Below, in pieces: positions 42,911 to 50,246 of a DNA stretch of 64,000 nt (its first letter is position 1; each line of letters starts with the position of its first letter). The DNA lies in assembly GCA_021029595.1 (NCBI GenBank), contig JAJJOY010000002.1, positions 186,001-250,000 of the forward strand, given 5' to 3'. The stretch is from Hominenteromicrobium mulieris (GTDB lineage Bacteria > Bacillota > Clostridia > Oscillospirales > Acutalibacteraceae). Below the pieces are notes generated by a model, which was not told the origin of the DNA, did not search any database, and saw only the letters and a program-made list of their open reading frames with translations. The position numbers and the translations under genes are program-made.

Positions 42911-42946
42911 ACAGCCCCACAGGACGGGTTTTCCTGCGGGGCTGCT
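42911..42946 (-). terminator. Expression-platform hairpin of the FMN riboswitch
   Basis: AGCAGCCCCGCAGG and CCTGTGGGGCTGT form a 13-bp stem just downstream of the aptamer, followed by only a short T-rich tract. It is the likely on/off hairpin. Confidence 0.7.
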
Positions 42947-42954
42947 TCCTCATA

Positions 42955-43064
42955 TCTTCTTTCATCCGGACTATACCGTCGGTTACGGAATCTCACCGTA
43001 TCGGGCGCTTTTGCGCTTCGCAGACTTTACTGCCGGTCAGGGATTTCACCTTGCCCCGAAGATG
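42955..43064 (-). ncRNA. FMN riboswitch (RFN element)
   Basis: On the minus strand the conserved blocks of the RFN element appear in order: CTTCGGGGCAAGGTGAAATC, CCTGACCGGCAGT, AGTCTGCGAAGCGC, GGTGAGATTCCGTAACCGAC and GGTATAGTCCGGATGAAAGA. It binds FMN and would repress ribU and the three genes behind it (4Fe-4S flavoprotein, macrodomain, SirTM), which are spaced by two to four bases. Confidence 0.95.
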
Positions 43065-43082
43065 TTGAATTGAGAGAGTTTC

Positions 43083-43478
43083 TTAGAACTCGTAGGGAGG
43101 GTTGCCGGAGAAGTCAGCGATAACGCCGTGGGCATTATCCAGATAGAACACCTCAAAGATGGGGTTGGTGGACTCGCCGTACTGGCCCTTCACGATGGGG
43201 TTCTGGATGCACATTTCCTTGGCGGCCATGTTATTCTCGAACACAGCCTTGCCGTGCAGACGAATCCACGCATACTCCGGGCTGGAAACCGAAATTTCGA
43301 TCTCCGGATTTTCCCGCATATCCTTGTAGACGTCCTTGGTGTTGTTGGTGCAGAACCACAGCTTGCCGTCCAGCTCGCCCGCGAACATGAAGGGACGGCA
43401 CTTTGCCTTGCCGTCACGACCGACGGTAGCAAGATACTGCACAGGGTTGGCATTCAGAAATTCTACGACTTTATTCAT
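43083..43478 (-). CDS. Pyridoxamine 5'-phosphate oxidase-family protein
   Basis: A 131-residue split-barrel flavoprotein-type protein (MNKVVEFLNANPVQYLATVG, GKAKCRPFMFAGELDGKLWF). Probably binds FMN or a related cofactor. GGAGG is eight bases before the ATG at 43478. It has its own promoter with the same operator found before the lipoprotein gene, and lies just upstream of the FMN riboswitch, so some transcripts may read into the flavin operon. Confidence 0.85.
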   Translation of the reverse strand: MNKVVEFLNANPVQYLATVGRDGKAKCRPFMFAGELDGKLWFCTNNTKDVYKDMRENPEIEISVSSPEYAWIRLHGKAVFENNMAAKEMCIQNPIVKGQYGESTNPIFEVFYLDNAHGVIADFSGNPPYEF

Positions 43479-43519
43479 GATAAGTACCTCCGTAATTTGT
43501 TTTTTCTCTTGATGCTTTG

Positions 43520-43548
43520 ATTGTAATGCGATTTGTACGACTTGTGAA
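43520..43548 (-). promoter_or_regulatory. Promoter of the PNPOx-like gene in the element
   Basis: Minus-strand TTCACA and TACAAT, 17 bases apart, 40 bases upstream of the ATG. The operator GCACAATATTGTG lies just upstream of the -35. Confidence 0.75.
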
Positions 43549-43552
43549 GCAC

Positions 43553-43577
43553 GCACAATATTGTGGTATGGTTACCT
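43553..43577. promoter_or_regulatory. Operator copy 1 (GCACAATATTGTG plus GTTACC)
   Basis: GCACAATATTGTG is followed by GGTTACC-TCC-GGGTAAC. The same layout, palindrome then GTTACC, occurs at 44579 upstream of the lipoprotein gene. It sits just upstream of the -35 box. Confidence 0.75.
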
Positions 43578-43588
43578 CCGGGTAACAA

Positions 43589-44494
43589 TTAGAACTTGCC
43601 GTTCTGATTCTGCCAGGTGGACTGGTCTGCGATGGTCTCCATCACATCCCAATGCTCGGCGATCTTGCCATTCTCCACGCGCCACAGGTCATAGTAGCTG
43701 GTGGGTGTACCGCCGAAGGTACCCTCGCTGACGGCAAGGACGAAGTTACCCTCCGCCAGAACCATGTGGACTTCATCGTACACCATGGAAATGCCCTGCT
43801 CCGCCAGAGCGCCCAGTGCGGCATTCAGACCGGACACACCATCGGCAATGCCGCTGTTGTGCTGGATGTAGGCATCACCATCAAAGTAATCCGGGGTCTT
43901 ATCGAGGTTGTTGCCCTGCATGACATCGTAGAGGAAATTCTTGACCAGCTCCCGGTTTTCCTCGGTCTTATCCAGATCCGTGACCTCCATCGTGCCGTCC
44001 ATCTGGGTGTGACCGGAGGGATTCGGCTCGGCCAGCGCCGCCAGATTGTCCCAATGCTCGGCAATCTTGCCGTCTCCGTCAAAGCGGAAGATGTCAAAGG
44101 CGACCTGCTCACCGGCACCGGCAAAATTGTAAATCGTCTGCAAGAACACCTTGTCGCCGTCCTCAAAAGCACGGATGTTGTTCACAGTGGTTTTCACATC
44201 GGCGGATGCGAGATATTCCACGGAACCGATAAAGGCATCCGCACCGGTGCCGTATGCCAGATTGTGCTGGATGTAGCCATCCGCCAACAGGCTGCGGGCG
44301 GTGTCCGTATCGCCGGTGGCAAAGGTGTTGATGAGCGCCAGCGCCTTTTCGGTCTGGCTCTGCTCCTGCTGGACAGGTGCAGTCTGCTGGGTGTTTTCAG
44401 CGGGTGTTTTGGTAGCAGCGTCCTTGGAGCCGCAGCCGGTGAGAGCTGTGCCGATCATGGCAAGAGCCAGCGCGAGGGAAAGAATTTTTTTCAT
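43589..44494 (-). CDS. Lipoprotein with two SnoaL-like domains
   Basis: A 301-residue exported lipoprotein: signal peptide with lipobox LTGC (Cys21), a Gln/Thr/Glu-rich linker, and two tandem SnoaL/NTF2-like repeats. Paired motifs show the duplication: YIQHNLAYGTGADAF and YIQHNSGIADGVSGL, then GKIAEHWDNLAAL and GKIAEHWDVMETI. SnoaL-like domains bind or turn over small hydrophobic compounds; the ligand is unknown. It is divergent from hxlR and shares an operator with the PNPOx-like gene. The ATG at 44494 has GGAGG upstream. Confidence 0.88.
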   Translation of the reverse strand: MKKILSLALALAMIGTALTGCGSKDAATKTPAENTQQTAPVQQEQSQTEKALALINTFATGDTDTARSLLADGYIQHNLAYGTGADAFIGSVEYLASADVKTTVNNIRAFEDGDKVFLQTIYNFAGAGEQVAFDIFRFDGDGKIAEHWDNLAALAEPNPSGHTQMDGTMEVTDLDKTEENRELVKNFLYDVMQGNNLDKTPDYFDGDAYIQHNSGIADGVSGLNAALGALAEQGISMVYDEVHMVLAEGNFVLAVSEGTFGGTPTSYYDLWRVENGKIAEHWDVMETIADQSTWQNQNGKF

Positions 44495-44545
44495 TTTGAG
44501 TAACCTCCTTGGTAATTGGGCTTGCTTTCGTTTGCCTCTGGCATT

Positions 44546-44574
44546 ATAATAATGCCGTAGCCCCAATTCGTAAA
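44546..44574 (-). promoter_or_regulatory. Promoter of the SnoaL lipoprotein gene
   Basis: TTTACG and TATTAT on the minus strand, 17 bases apart, positioned relative to the operator exactly as at the PNPOx-like gene. Confidence 0.65.
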
Positions 44575-44578
44575 GTAA

Positions 44579-44637
44579 GCACAATATTGTGCCGTAGTTA
44601 CCAAATAGAAACTAATGGGTAGTTACCAGAAAGAAAC
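44579..44637. promoter_or_regulatory. Operator copy 2 and 25-bp direct repeats
   Basis: GCACAATATTGTGC (44579-44592) is a perfect palindrome. It is followed by TAGTTACCAAATAGAAAC (44595-44612) and TAGTTACCAGAAAGAAAC (44620-44637), an 18-bp direct repeat with a 25-bp period and two mismatches. The region lies between the divergent lipoprotein and hxlR genes, so the HxlR protein is the obvious candidate to bind. Confidence 0.75.
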
Positions 44638-44705
44638 GATTGCGCCGTTCCTGGGTTTTCCGGCAATTTGGCGCTTGAAAAAATTTTTATGGGAGGGATT
44701 CAAAT

Positions 44706-45038
44706 ATGAGCGAAATGACCGCAAAAGCCACTCTTCCTGCCTGTCCTGTGGAGACCACGCTGACCCTCATCGGGGATAAGTGGAAGGTGCTGATTCTGCG
44801 TGACCTGATGCCGGGAACGAAGCGGTTCGGGGAACTGAAAAAGTCCGTAGGCAATGTGTCTCAGAAGGTCTTGACCGCCCAACTCCGGGCGATGGAGGAA
44901 AACGGGCTTGTCCACCGTGAGGTCTACGCCGAAGTACCGCCGAGAGTGGAGTATTCGCTGACGGAACTCGGTAAAAGCCTGAAGCCCATTCTGGATTCCA
45001 TGCAGGCTTGGGGCGAAGCATATAAGGCCAAACAGTAA
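44706..45038 (+). CDS. HxlR-family transcriptional regulator
   Basis: A 110-residue winged-helix protein with the HxlR pattern: CPVETTLTLIGDKWKVLILR (Cys13 near the N terminus), GTKRFGELKKSVGNVSQKVL, and VHREVYAEVPPRVEYSLTEL. In this family the N-terminal Cys can sense electrophiles or oxidation. GGGAGGG precedes the ATG. It is divergent from the lipoprotein gene, with operator repeats between them. Likely regulates itself, the lipoprotein and the PNPOx-like gene. Confidence 0.9.
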   Translation: MSEMTAKATLPACPVETTLTLIGDKWKVLILRDLMPGTKRFGELKKSVGNVSQKVLTAQLRAMEENGLVHREVYAEVPPRVEYSLTELGKSLKPILDSMQAWGEAYKAKQ

Positions 45039-45040
45039 AA

Positions 45041-45080
45041 AACCCGAAGCAGTACCTTTACCGTGCTGCTTCGGGTTTTC
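45041..45080. terminator. Bidirectional terminator between hxlR and rlmD
   Basis: AACCCGAAGCAG and CTGCTTCGGGTT form a perfect 12-bp stem, with As before and Ts after. Confidence 0.88.
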
Positions 45081-45092
45081 CTTATGTTGAAG

Positions 45093-46724
45093 TCAAATCA
45101 TTCCAAAATGTTTCAACGCCTCCGTAATTGCCTTTTCCTTCTCTGGCGGGCACTGGGGCTGCTTGACGTTTTCAGACTTTGTCTTGTTGTAATTCTCACG
45201 CTCGATGATGCCGTACTTCTGCTTCACCTGTGCGATATACAGACTGCTGACCTTCAAGCCACTATGTTCAAGAACGTAATCCTTGATCTGACCATAGGTT
45301 GCCGTCCCTCTTTTATCCTGCACCAGTTCCTCAACATCCACATCAATGTTGATATGTACTGCCGGTTTTCTCAGAACTAACTGACATACCGTCTCCACAT
45401 GCGCGGTACATGGGAACATATCGACGGGGGTGACGGCCTCAATATTATAGTCCTCGGCGGTAAACTGCTTTAAATCGCGGGCGAGGGTGGCGGGGTCGCA
45501 GGAGACGTAGACGACGCGCATGGGGCGCATGGCGGCGATGGTCGTGATAACGGCGGCATCGCAGCCCTTGCGCGGAGGATCAATGACGATGACATCGGGG
45601 CGCTCGCCGCGCTCGTAGAGGATGCGCGCGGCGTCTTTGGCGTCACCGCAAAGGAACTCGGCGTTCGTGACATGGTTGTGCGCGGCGTTTTTGCGGGCAT
45701 TTTCAACAGCGGAGGGGATAATCTCCGAGCCGATGAGCTTCTTCGCGCGGCTCGCCATGGAAAGACCGATGGTGCCGGTGCCGCAGTAGAGGTCAAGCAG
45801 CGTTTCCGCACCTGTAAGCCCGGCGTACTCTGCGGCCTTGTTGTAAAGCGCCTCCGCCTGCGTGCGGTTCACCTGATAAAACGCGTGGGGCGAAATTTCA
45901 AACTCCAGCCTGCAGAGCGTATCGCGGATCGTGGGCTTGCCCCACAGCGTGCGCAGCTCGCGACCCAAAACGACATTTGTGCGCTCGCGGTTGATGTTTA
46001 ACACAATGCCGGTAATTTCCGGCACAGCCTCGCGCAGCATTTTGACGAGCAAGTCTTCCCCGTGCAGCTTTGCGCCGTTCGCGACGATGCACACGAGCAC
46101 CTCCCCGCTCTTTTCGCCGCAGCGCATGTAAAGGTGGCGCAAAACGCCGCTGTGCGCCGCTTCATCGTAGATGCTCTCCCCGCTCAGTTTTTGCCACGCG
46201 CGGAACGCTTCCGCCGCGCGATCAAATACCTCGGGCTGCAAAAGGCAGGTGTGCGTGTCGATGATACGGTGGGAATTCACGGCGTAAAAGCCCATCTGCA
46301 TTTCGCCGTTTTTGGAAAGCCCGATGGGCAGCTGGCATTTGTTGCGGTAGCGCGTGCGGGACGGCGCGCCGAGGATCGGCTCCATGGGGATATTTTCAAA
46401 GCCGCCGATGCGCTCCAAGGCGTCGCGGACACGCTGCGTTTTGATCTTCAGCTCCGCTTCATACGTGATGTGGCGGTAAACACAGCCGCCGCACGGGCCT
46501 GCAATGGGACAATCCGGTGTGGTGCGATCGGGCGACGTCGTAAGCAGCTCCTCGAGCCGCCCGAATGCGTACTTTTTGAGGACTTTTACGACGCGCACGA
46601 CGCAGCGGTCGCCCACGGCGGTACCGGGCACAAACACGGCCATGCCATCTGCGCGGCAGATACCGCTGCCCTCGGCGGTCATGGCGGTGATCTCCGCTTC
46701 AAACAAATCATTTTTCTTTATCAT
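45093..46724 (-). CDS. rlmD: 23S rRNA (uracil-C5) methyltransferase RlmD with element-encoded tail
   Basis: A 543-residue RNA methyltransferase (RumA/RlmD family). An N-terminal TRAM domain (residues 5-60), iron-sulfur cysteines in CPIAGPCGGC near 75-85, the SAM motif LLDLYCGTGTIGL, VIDPPRKGCD, and the catalytic Cys in VYVSCDPATLARDL are present. The chromosomal part ends at about residue 444 (AHVETV). Residues 445-543 come from the element and form a separate small domain rich in VHINIDVDVEELVQDKRGT and ending EALKHFGMI. Enzyme function is probably kept. The ATG at 46724 has GGAGG upstream. Confidence 0.93.
   Translation of the reverse strand: MIKKNDLFEAEITAMTAEGSGICRADGMAVFVPGTAVGDRCVVRVVKVLKKYAFGRLEELLTTSPDRTTPDCPIAGPCGGCVYRHITYEAELKIKTQRVRDALERIGGFENIPMEPILGAPSRTRYRNKCQLPIGLSKNGEMQMGFYAVNSHRIIDTHTCLLQPEVFDRAAEAFRAWQKLSGESIYDEAAHSGVLRHLYMRCGEKSGEVLVCIVANGAKLHGEDLLVKMLREAVPEITGIVLNINRERTNVVLGRELRTLWGKPTIRDTLCRLEFEISPHAFYQVNRTQAEALYNKAAEYAGLTGAETLLDLYCGTGTIGLSMASRAKKLIGSEIIPSAVENARKNAAHNHVTNAEFLCGDAKDAARILYERGERPDVIVIDPPRKGCDAAVITTIAAMRPMRVVYVSCDPATLARDLKQFTAEDYNIEAVTPVDMFPCTAHVETVCQLVLRKPAVHINIDVDVEELVQDKRGTATYGQIKDYVLEHSGLKVSSLYIAQVKQKYGIIERENYNKTKSENVKQPQCPPEKEKAITEALKHFGMI
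45388..45395. other. Right attachment site core of the mobile element
   Basis: ACCGTCTC, identical to 31190-31197, inside rlmD codons for ETV. To the right of it the rlmD reading frame is chromosomal; to the left it is element DNA. Confidence 0.8.
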
Positions 46725-46917
46725 GGAAAAACCTCCGTCAAACACAAAATTCTCTTTTTCATGTATAAAGCAGAGAACATGCGGGTAATTTAAGGGTGAG
46801 ATACGATTTCAAACGGCTTATGTGGAAGAACGCGTTCAATTTATATGTGCAAAGTATACACAAATTTTTATTTTGATTTGTGCGACAATAGCAAAAGGGA
46901 GATTGTTGCAGAAACCG

Positions 46918-46946
46918 TTGACAATCGATATTTCAGTCGCTATAAT
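46918..46946 (+). promoter_or_regulatory. Perfect consensus promoter of the small RNA candidate
   Basis: TTGACA, 17 bases, TATAAT. No protein-coding gene of normal form follows within reach. Confidence 0.88.
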
Positions 46947-46952
46947 AGAGAC

Positions 46953-47061
46953 ATAACAAATGACAACGAGCTCTGCGGTAAACGTTACCGCGACTTTTCA
47001 ATACAACTCCTCCCCAAAAGAGAGCAAAAGGCGAGATTCATTTCTCGCCTTTTGCTCTTTT
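46953..47061 (+). ncRNA. Candidate small regulatory RNA, about 109 nt
   Basis: Bounded by a perfect promoter and a very strong terminator. The predicted transcript holds a hairpin CGGTAA-ACG-TTACCG (46976-46990), an unpaired C-rich stretch AACTCCTCCCC (47005-47015) that is complementary to ribosome binding sites, and a terminator with a perfect 16-bp stem AGAGCAAAAGGCGAGA (47021-47036 with 47043-47058) ending in TTTT. A short ATG frame at 46960 would cross the terminator and lacks a ribosome site. The hairpin could also end the minus-strand dehydrogenase gene. Confidence 0.65.
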
Positions 47062-47122
47062 CTGCATTACTTTTTACAGAAGGCTTTTGAAGTCTCCGCA
47101 AAAAGCGAAAAGAGCGGTAAAA

Positions 47123-48073
47123 TCACGAAACGACGTTCTGCGGCGTGCCGTTCCGGAACGCTTTCAGGTTCTCGGCGACAGTCTTAATGAGACGGGCGCG
47201 CGCGTCTCGAGACGCCCACGCGATGTGCGGCGTGACGATACAGTTTTGGGCGGTGAGCAGCGGGTCATCCTTTTTCGGCGGCTCGTGCACAAGAACGTCA
47301 AGCCCCGCTCCGGCGATGCGGCCACTATTCAGCGCCTCGGCAAGGGCAGCTTCGTCCACAACTGCGCCGCGCGCCGTATTGATAAGGAACGCAGTGGGCT
47401 TCATCAGGTTAAGGCGCTCCGCATTCACAAGCCCGCGGGTCTCGTCCGTGAGCGGGCAATGCAGCGAGACGACATCGGCATTTTTGAAAAGCGCGTCGAG
47501 CTCCGCCCACTGATAACGCTCGGGCAGCTCCCGTTTCGTGCGGCTGTATACGAGAATTTTCATGCCGAGCGCCGCGCCGAGCTTTGCGACGGTCTGCCCG
47601 ATATGTCCGAAGCCGACGATGCCGAGCGTTTTGCCGTACAGCTCAAACAGCGGGTGCGTGCTGTGGCTCATCGTTTCGGCCTTATCCCAGTCGCCGCCGC
47701 GGGTGGCGGCGCTTATTTTTTCGGTGTGATTGCACAGCTCCAAAAGCAGCGCAAACGCCTGCTGCGCGACGGTCTCCACGCAATAAAGCGGCACATTGCA
47801 CACGGTGATGCCCAGTTCTCCTGCGGCTTTGACATCGACAGTATTATATCCCGTTGCAAGAAGGCCGATAAAGCGCAGCTTCGGTAATTTCTGCATGATT
47901 TCGCGGCTTATAACATTGCGGTTCAAGATAACAGCTTCGGCGTTCTTTGCGCGCTCCACGATTTCTTCGGGCTTAGTGGAGTCATACACGGTGACGCTGC
48001 CGAGCGCCCTGAGCGGCGCCCACGAGACGTCGCCGGGGTTTGTAGAGCCGCCGTCCAAAATAACGATATGCAT
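47123..48073 (-). CDS. D-2-hydroxyacid dehydrogenase
   Basis: A 316-residue NAD-dependent dehydrogenase of the D-isomer-specific 2-hydroxyacid family. The nucleotide motif GIVGFGHIGQTVAKLG is near 143-158; Arg in NTARGAVVDE, Glu in HEPPKKDDPLL and His in TPHIAWAS are the catalytic residues. It resembles glycerate/hydroxypyruvate reductases. The ATG at 48073 has AAAGGA seven bases upstream. It is divergent from purF across a 400-base gap. Confidence 0.9.
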   Translation of the reverse strand: MHIVILDGGSTNPGDVSWAPLRALGSVTVYDSTKPEEIVERAKNAEAVILNRNVISREIMQKLPKLRFIGLLATGYNTVDVKAAGELGITVCNVPLYCVETVAQQAFALLLELCNHTEKISAATRGGDWDKAETMSHSTHPLFELYGKTLGIVGFGHIGQTVAKLGAALGMKILVYSRTKRELPERYQWAELDALFKNADVVSLHCPLTDETRGLVNAERLNLMKPTAFLINTARGAVVDEAALAEALNSGRIAGAGLDVLVHEPPKKDDPLLTAQNCIVTPHIAWASRDARARLIKTVAENLKAFRNGTPQNVVS

Positions 48074-48097
48074 AGCGAGGTCCTTTCTGTCTTTCAT

Positions 48098-48330
48098 TTT
48101 TTATCCTACATGTAAAAATGTGTTATGGCTCTTTCTAACGGCCGTTTCTGACCGCCGTTTAAAAAACCTTTGATAGGGTTTCTTACGGCTGAACAGTCCC
48201 CCGGACTGTTCGGGCTCGTCGTTTCTTTCGCTTGCTATTATACCGCATTTTGTTTTTTGTTTCAACGATTTTGCGCGCCGTTTGTCAAAGGATTTTGTCA
48301 TCCTCTACACATATTTGCAGTTTTTAAAAC
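48098..48330. other. Non-coding gap with a palindrome
   Basis: No gene seen between the dehydrogenase and the purF promoter. A perfect inverted repeat GAACAGTCC-CCC-GGACTGTTC lies at 48191-48211 without a T-run. Confidence 0.5.
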
Positions 48331-48336
48331 TTAGAA

Positions 48337-48365
48337 TTGCAATTTCACAAAAATCCGATTATAAT
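48337..48365 (+). promoter_or_regulatory. Promoter of purF
   Basis: TTGCAA and TATAAT with a 17-base spacer. The 5' leader is about 105 bases; I recognise no riboswitch in it. Confidence 0.8.
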
Positions 48366-48478
48366 AATTCTGTTAAGCGGGAAACGTTTTCACGGCGTTT
48401 GCCGCCTGTGTATTTTCGGCAGATAAACTGAACACAAACAGCAGAATACCGCGGTTTGCGGAGGAACGGGGGACTTCT

Positions 48479-49918
48479 ATGAACTACGATCGAACACCAT
48501 TTGAAACGGACAAGCCCGGCGAGGAATGCGGTGTTTTCGGCGCATACGATTTTGACGGACACGACATTTCTTCTTCCATTTATTACGGATTATTCGCCTT
48601 GCAGCACCGCGGACAGGAAAGCTGCGGCATCGCCGTCAGCGACACCGAGGGCCCCAAAGGCAAGGTGGATTACTACAAGGACATGGGCCTTGTAAACGAG
48701 GTATTCGACGAGGAGCGTCTCAATCGCCTGCACGGCAATATCGGCGTGGGCCATGTGCGCTACTCCACCGCCGGCGCGAGCAACCGCGAAAACGCGCAGC
48801 CGCTCATCATCCACTATATCAAGGGCACGCTGGCCGTAGCGCACAACGGCAACCTGACAAATGCCGTTGACCTCCGCGAAAAGCTAAAGTACAGCGGCGC
48901 TATTTTCCAGACGACCATCGATTCCGAGACGATCGCCTACTACATCGCACGCGAGCGCGTGCAGACGAAAAACGTGCAGGAGGCCGTCAGCCGCACGATG
49001 GACAAAATTGAGGGTGCCTATGCCCTCGCGGTCATGTCCCCCCGCAAGTTGATCGGCGCGCGCGATCCCTATGGCTTCAAGCCCCTATGTATCGGCAAGC
49101 GCGACAACACGTATTTCCTCTCCAGCGAGACCTGTGCGCTTGACGCCGTGGGCGCGGAATTCGTCCGCGACGTAGAGCCGGGCGAGATTGTCACCATCAC
49201 GCCGAACGGCATTCTCTCCGACAAATCGCACTGCCTTCCCGCCGAAAAGCAGGGACGCTGCATTTTTGAGTACATTTATTTCGCCCGCCCGGACAGCCGC
49301 ATTGACGGCATCAACGTGTATTCCGCACGTCTGCTTGCCGGCCGTTTCCTCGCGAAAGATTCCCCCGTGGATGCGGACATCGTCGTCGGCGTGCCGGAAT
49401 CCGGCAACGCGGCAGCACAGGGCTACGCCATGGAATCCGGCATCCCCTACGGCACGGCATTCGTGAAAAACAACTACGTCGGCCGCACATTCATCAAACC
49501 GAAGCAGAGCAGCCGTGAATCCAGCGTGCGCGTTAAATTAAATGTCCTGCGCGAGGTTGTCAAGGATAAGCGCGTCATCCTCATCGATGACTCCATCGTG
49601 CGCGGCACGACGAGCGACCAGATTGTGAACATGCTGAAAGACGCAGGCGCAAAAGAGGTGCACATGCGCATCAGCTCGCCCCCGTTCCTGTGGCCGTGTT
49701 ACTTCGGCATCGATGTGCCGGAGCGCCACCAGCTTATCGCCTATAATCACACGGTCGACGAGATCTGCAAGGAGATCGGCGCAGATACGCTCGGTTATTT
49801 ACGTTTAGAGCGTCTGCCGGAAATGGTGAACGGCCTCGGCATCTGCACGGGCTGCTTTACGGGTAACTACCCCATTCCCGCCCCGAAAGACGACATCCGC
49901 GGCGAATACGAAGCGTAA
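48479..49918 (+). CDS. purF: Amidophosphoribosyltransferase
   Basis: A 479-residue enzyme making 5-phosphoribosylamine from PRPP and glutamine, the first step of purine synthesis. A 16-residue propeptide precedes Cys17 in EECGVFGAYDF, which becomes the N-terminal nucleophile of the Ntn glutaminase domain. The C-terminal PRPP site is VILIDDSIVRGTTSDQ. Other pur genes are not in the window, so purF stands alone here. GGAGGAACGGGGG lies upstream of the ATG. Confidence 0.96.
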   Translation: MNYDRTPFETDKPGEECGVFGAYDFDGHDISSSIYYGLFALQHRGQESCGIAVSDTEGPKGKVDYYKDMGLVNEVFDEERLNRLHGNIGVGHVRYSTAGASNRENAQPLIIHYIKGTLAVAHNGNLTNAVDLREKLKYSGAIFQTTIDSETIAYYIARERVQTKNVQEAVSRTMDKIEGAYALAVMSPRKLIGARDPYGFKPLCIGKRDNTYFLSSETCALDAVGAEFVRDVEPGEIVTITPNGILSDKSHCLPAEKQGRCIFEYIYFARPDSRIDGINVYSARLLAGRFLAKDSPVDADIVVGVPESGNAAAQGYAMESGIPYGTAFVKNNYVGRTFIKPKQSSRESSVRVKLNVLREVVKDKRVILIDDSIVRGTTSDQIVNMLKDAGAKEVHMRISSPPFLWPCYFGIDVPERHQLIAYNHTVDEICKEIGADTLGYLRLERLPEMVNGLGICTGCFTGNYPIPAPKDDIRGEYEA

Positions 49919-49921
49919 TGC

Positions 49922-50068
49922 GTTTCTGTCGGCGAAAAGGCTCTGCTCACAAACGCGTGGTGGATTATCGTCATTCCCGGCGTGTTCCTCATCGCAACAC
50001 TCCTTTGCATCACCAGTCTCGGCAGTACCCTGCAAACGGGTTCGAGCCGCCGCCACAGCAATTTGTAA
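49922..50068 (+). pseudogene. C-terminal remnant of an ABC transporter permease
   Basis: Directly after purF a frame without start codon reads GEKALLTNAWWIIVIPGVFL then IATLLCITSLGSTLQ and ends in a basic tail (SSRRHSNL). The WW-x-IVIPG helix and LG-x-x-L ending match the last segment of Dpp/Opp-type permeases. The remaining 250 or so residues are missing. It is a leftover of a deleted transporter. Confidence 0.65.
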
Positions 50069-50134
50069 AATCAAATTTACCTGTATACACAAAAACGCTC
50101 CCGGCATAAATGTAGATGTCCATAAAACAGCATC

Positions 50135-50167
50135 AATCCCGGCAGTAATGTCTGCCGGGATTGTTCT
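50135..50167 (+). terminator. Terminator downstream of purF and the permease remnant
   Basis: AATCCCGGCAG and CTGCCGGGATT form a perfect 11-bp stem followed by GTTCTT. Confidence 0.8.
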
Positions 50168-50246
50168 TGCCGTACATTGAAGCCATATGATATGATTAAA
50201 CAGACTGATAAACTTGAGTTTATTTGATTAAGGAGAATTGAAAATA

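Larger units (their letters stand above)
31190..45395. mobile_element. Integrative mobilizable element in the 3' end of rlmD, about 14.2 kb
   Basis: Bounded by the 8-bp core ACCGTCTC at 31190-31197 and 45388-45395. It contains a large serine recombinase at the left end, RhuM-like protein, MobV relaxase with an upstream small HTH gene, CHC2 primase and primase-helicase, a helix-turn-helix small protein, an XRE regulator and a sigma-like factor, then a cargo block. No type IV secretion or coupling-protein genes are present, so transfer would need a helper element. Insertion in rlmD (rumA) 3' ends is known for other Firmicutes elements with serine recombinases. The end sequence of RlmD is supplied by the element. 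Confidence 0.88.

Noticed and set aside
46960-47187. 75-codon frame starting within the small RNA candidate
   Set aside because: It would have to be read through a 16-bp terminator stem, has no ribosome site, and its end overlaps the dehydrogenase gene on the other strand.
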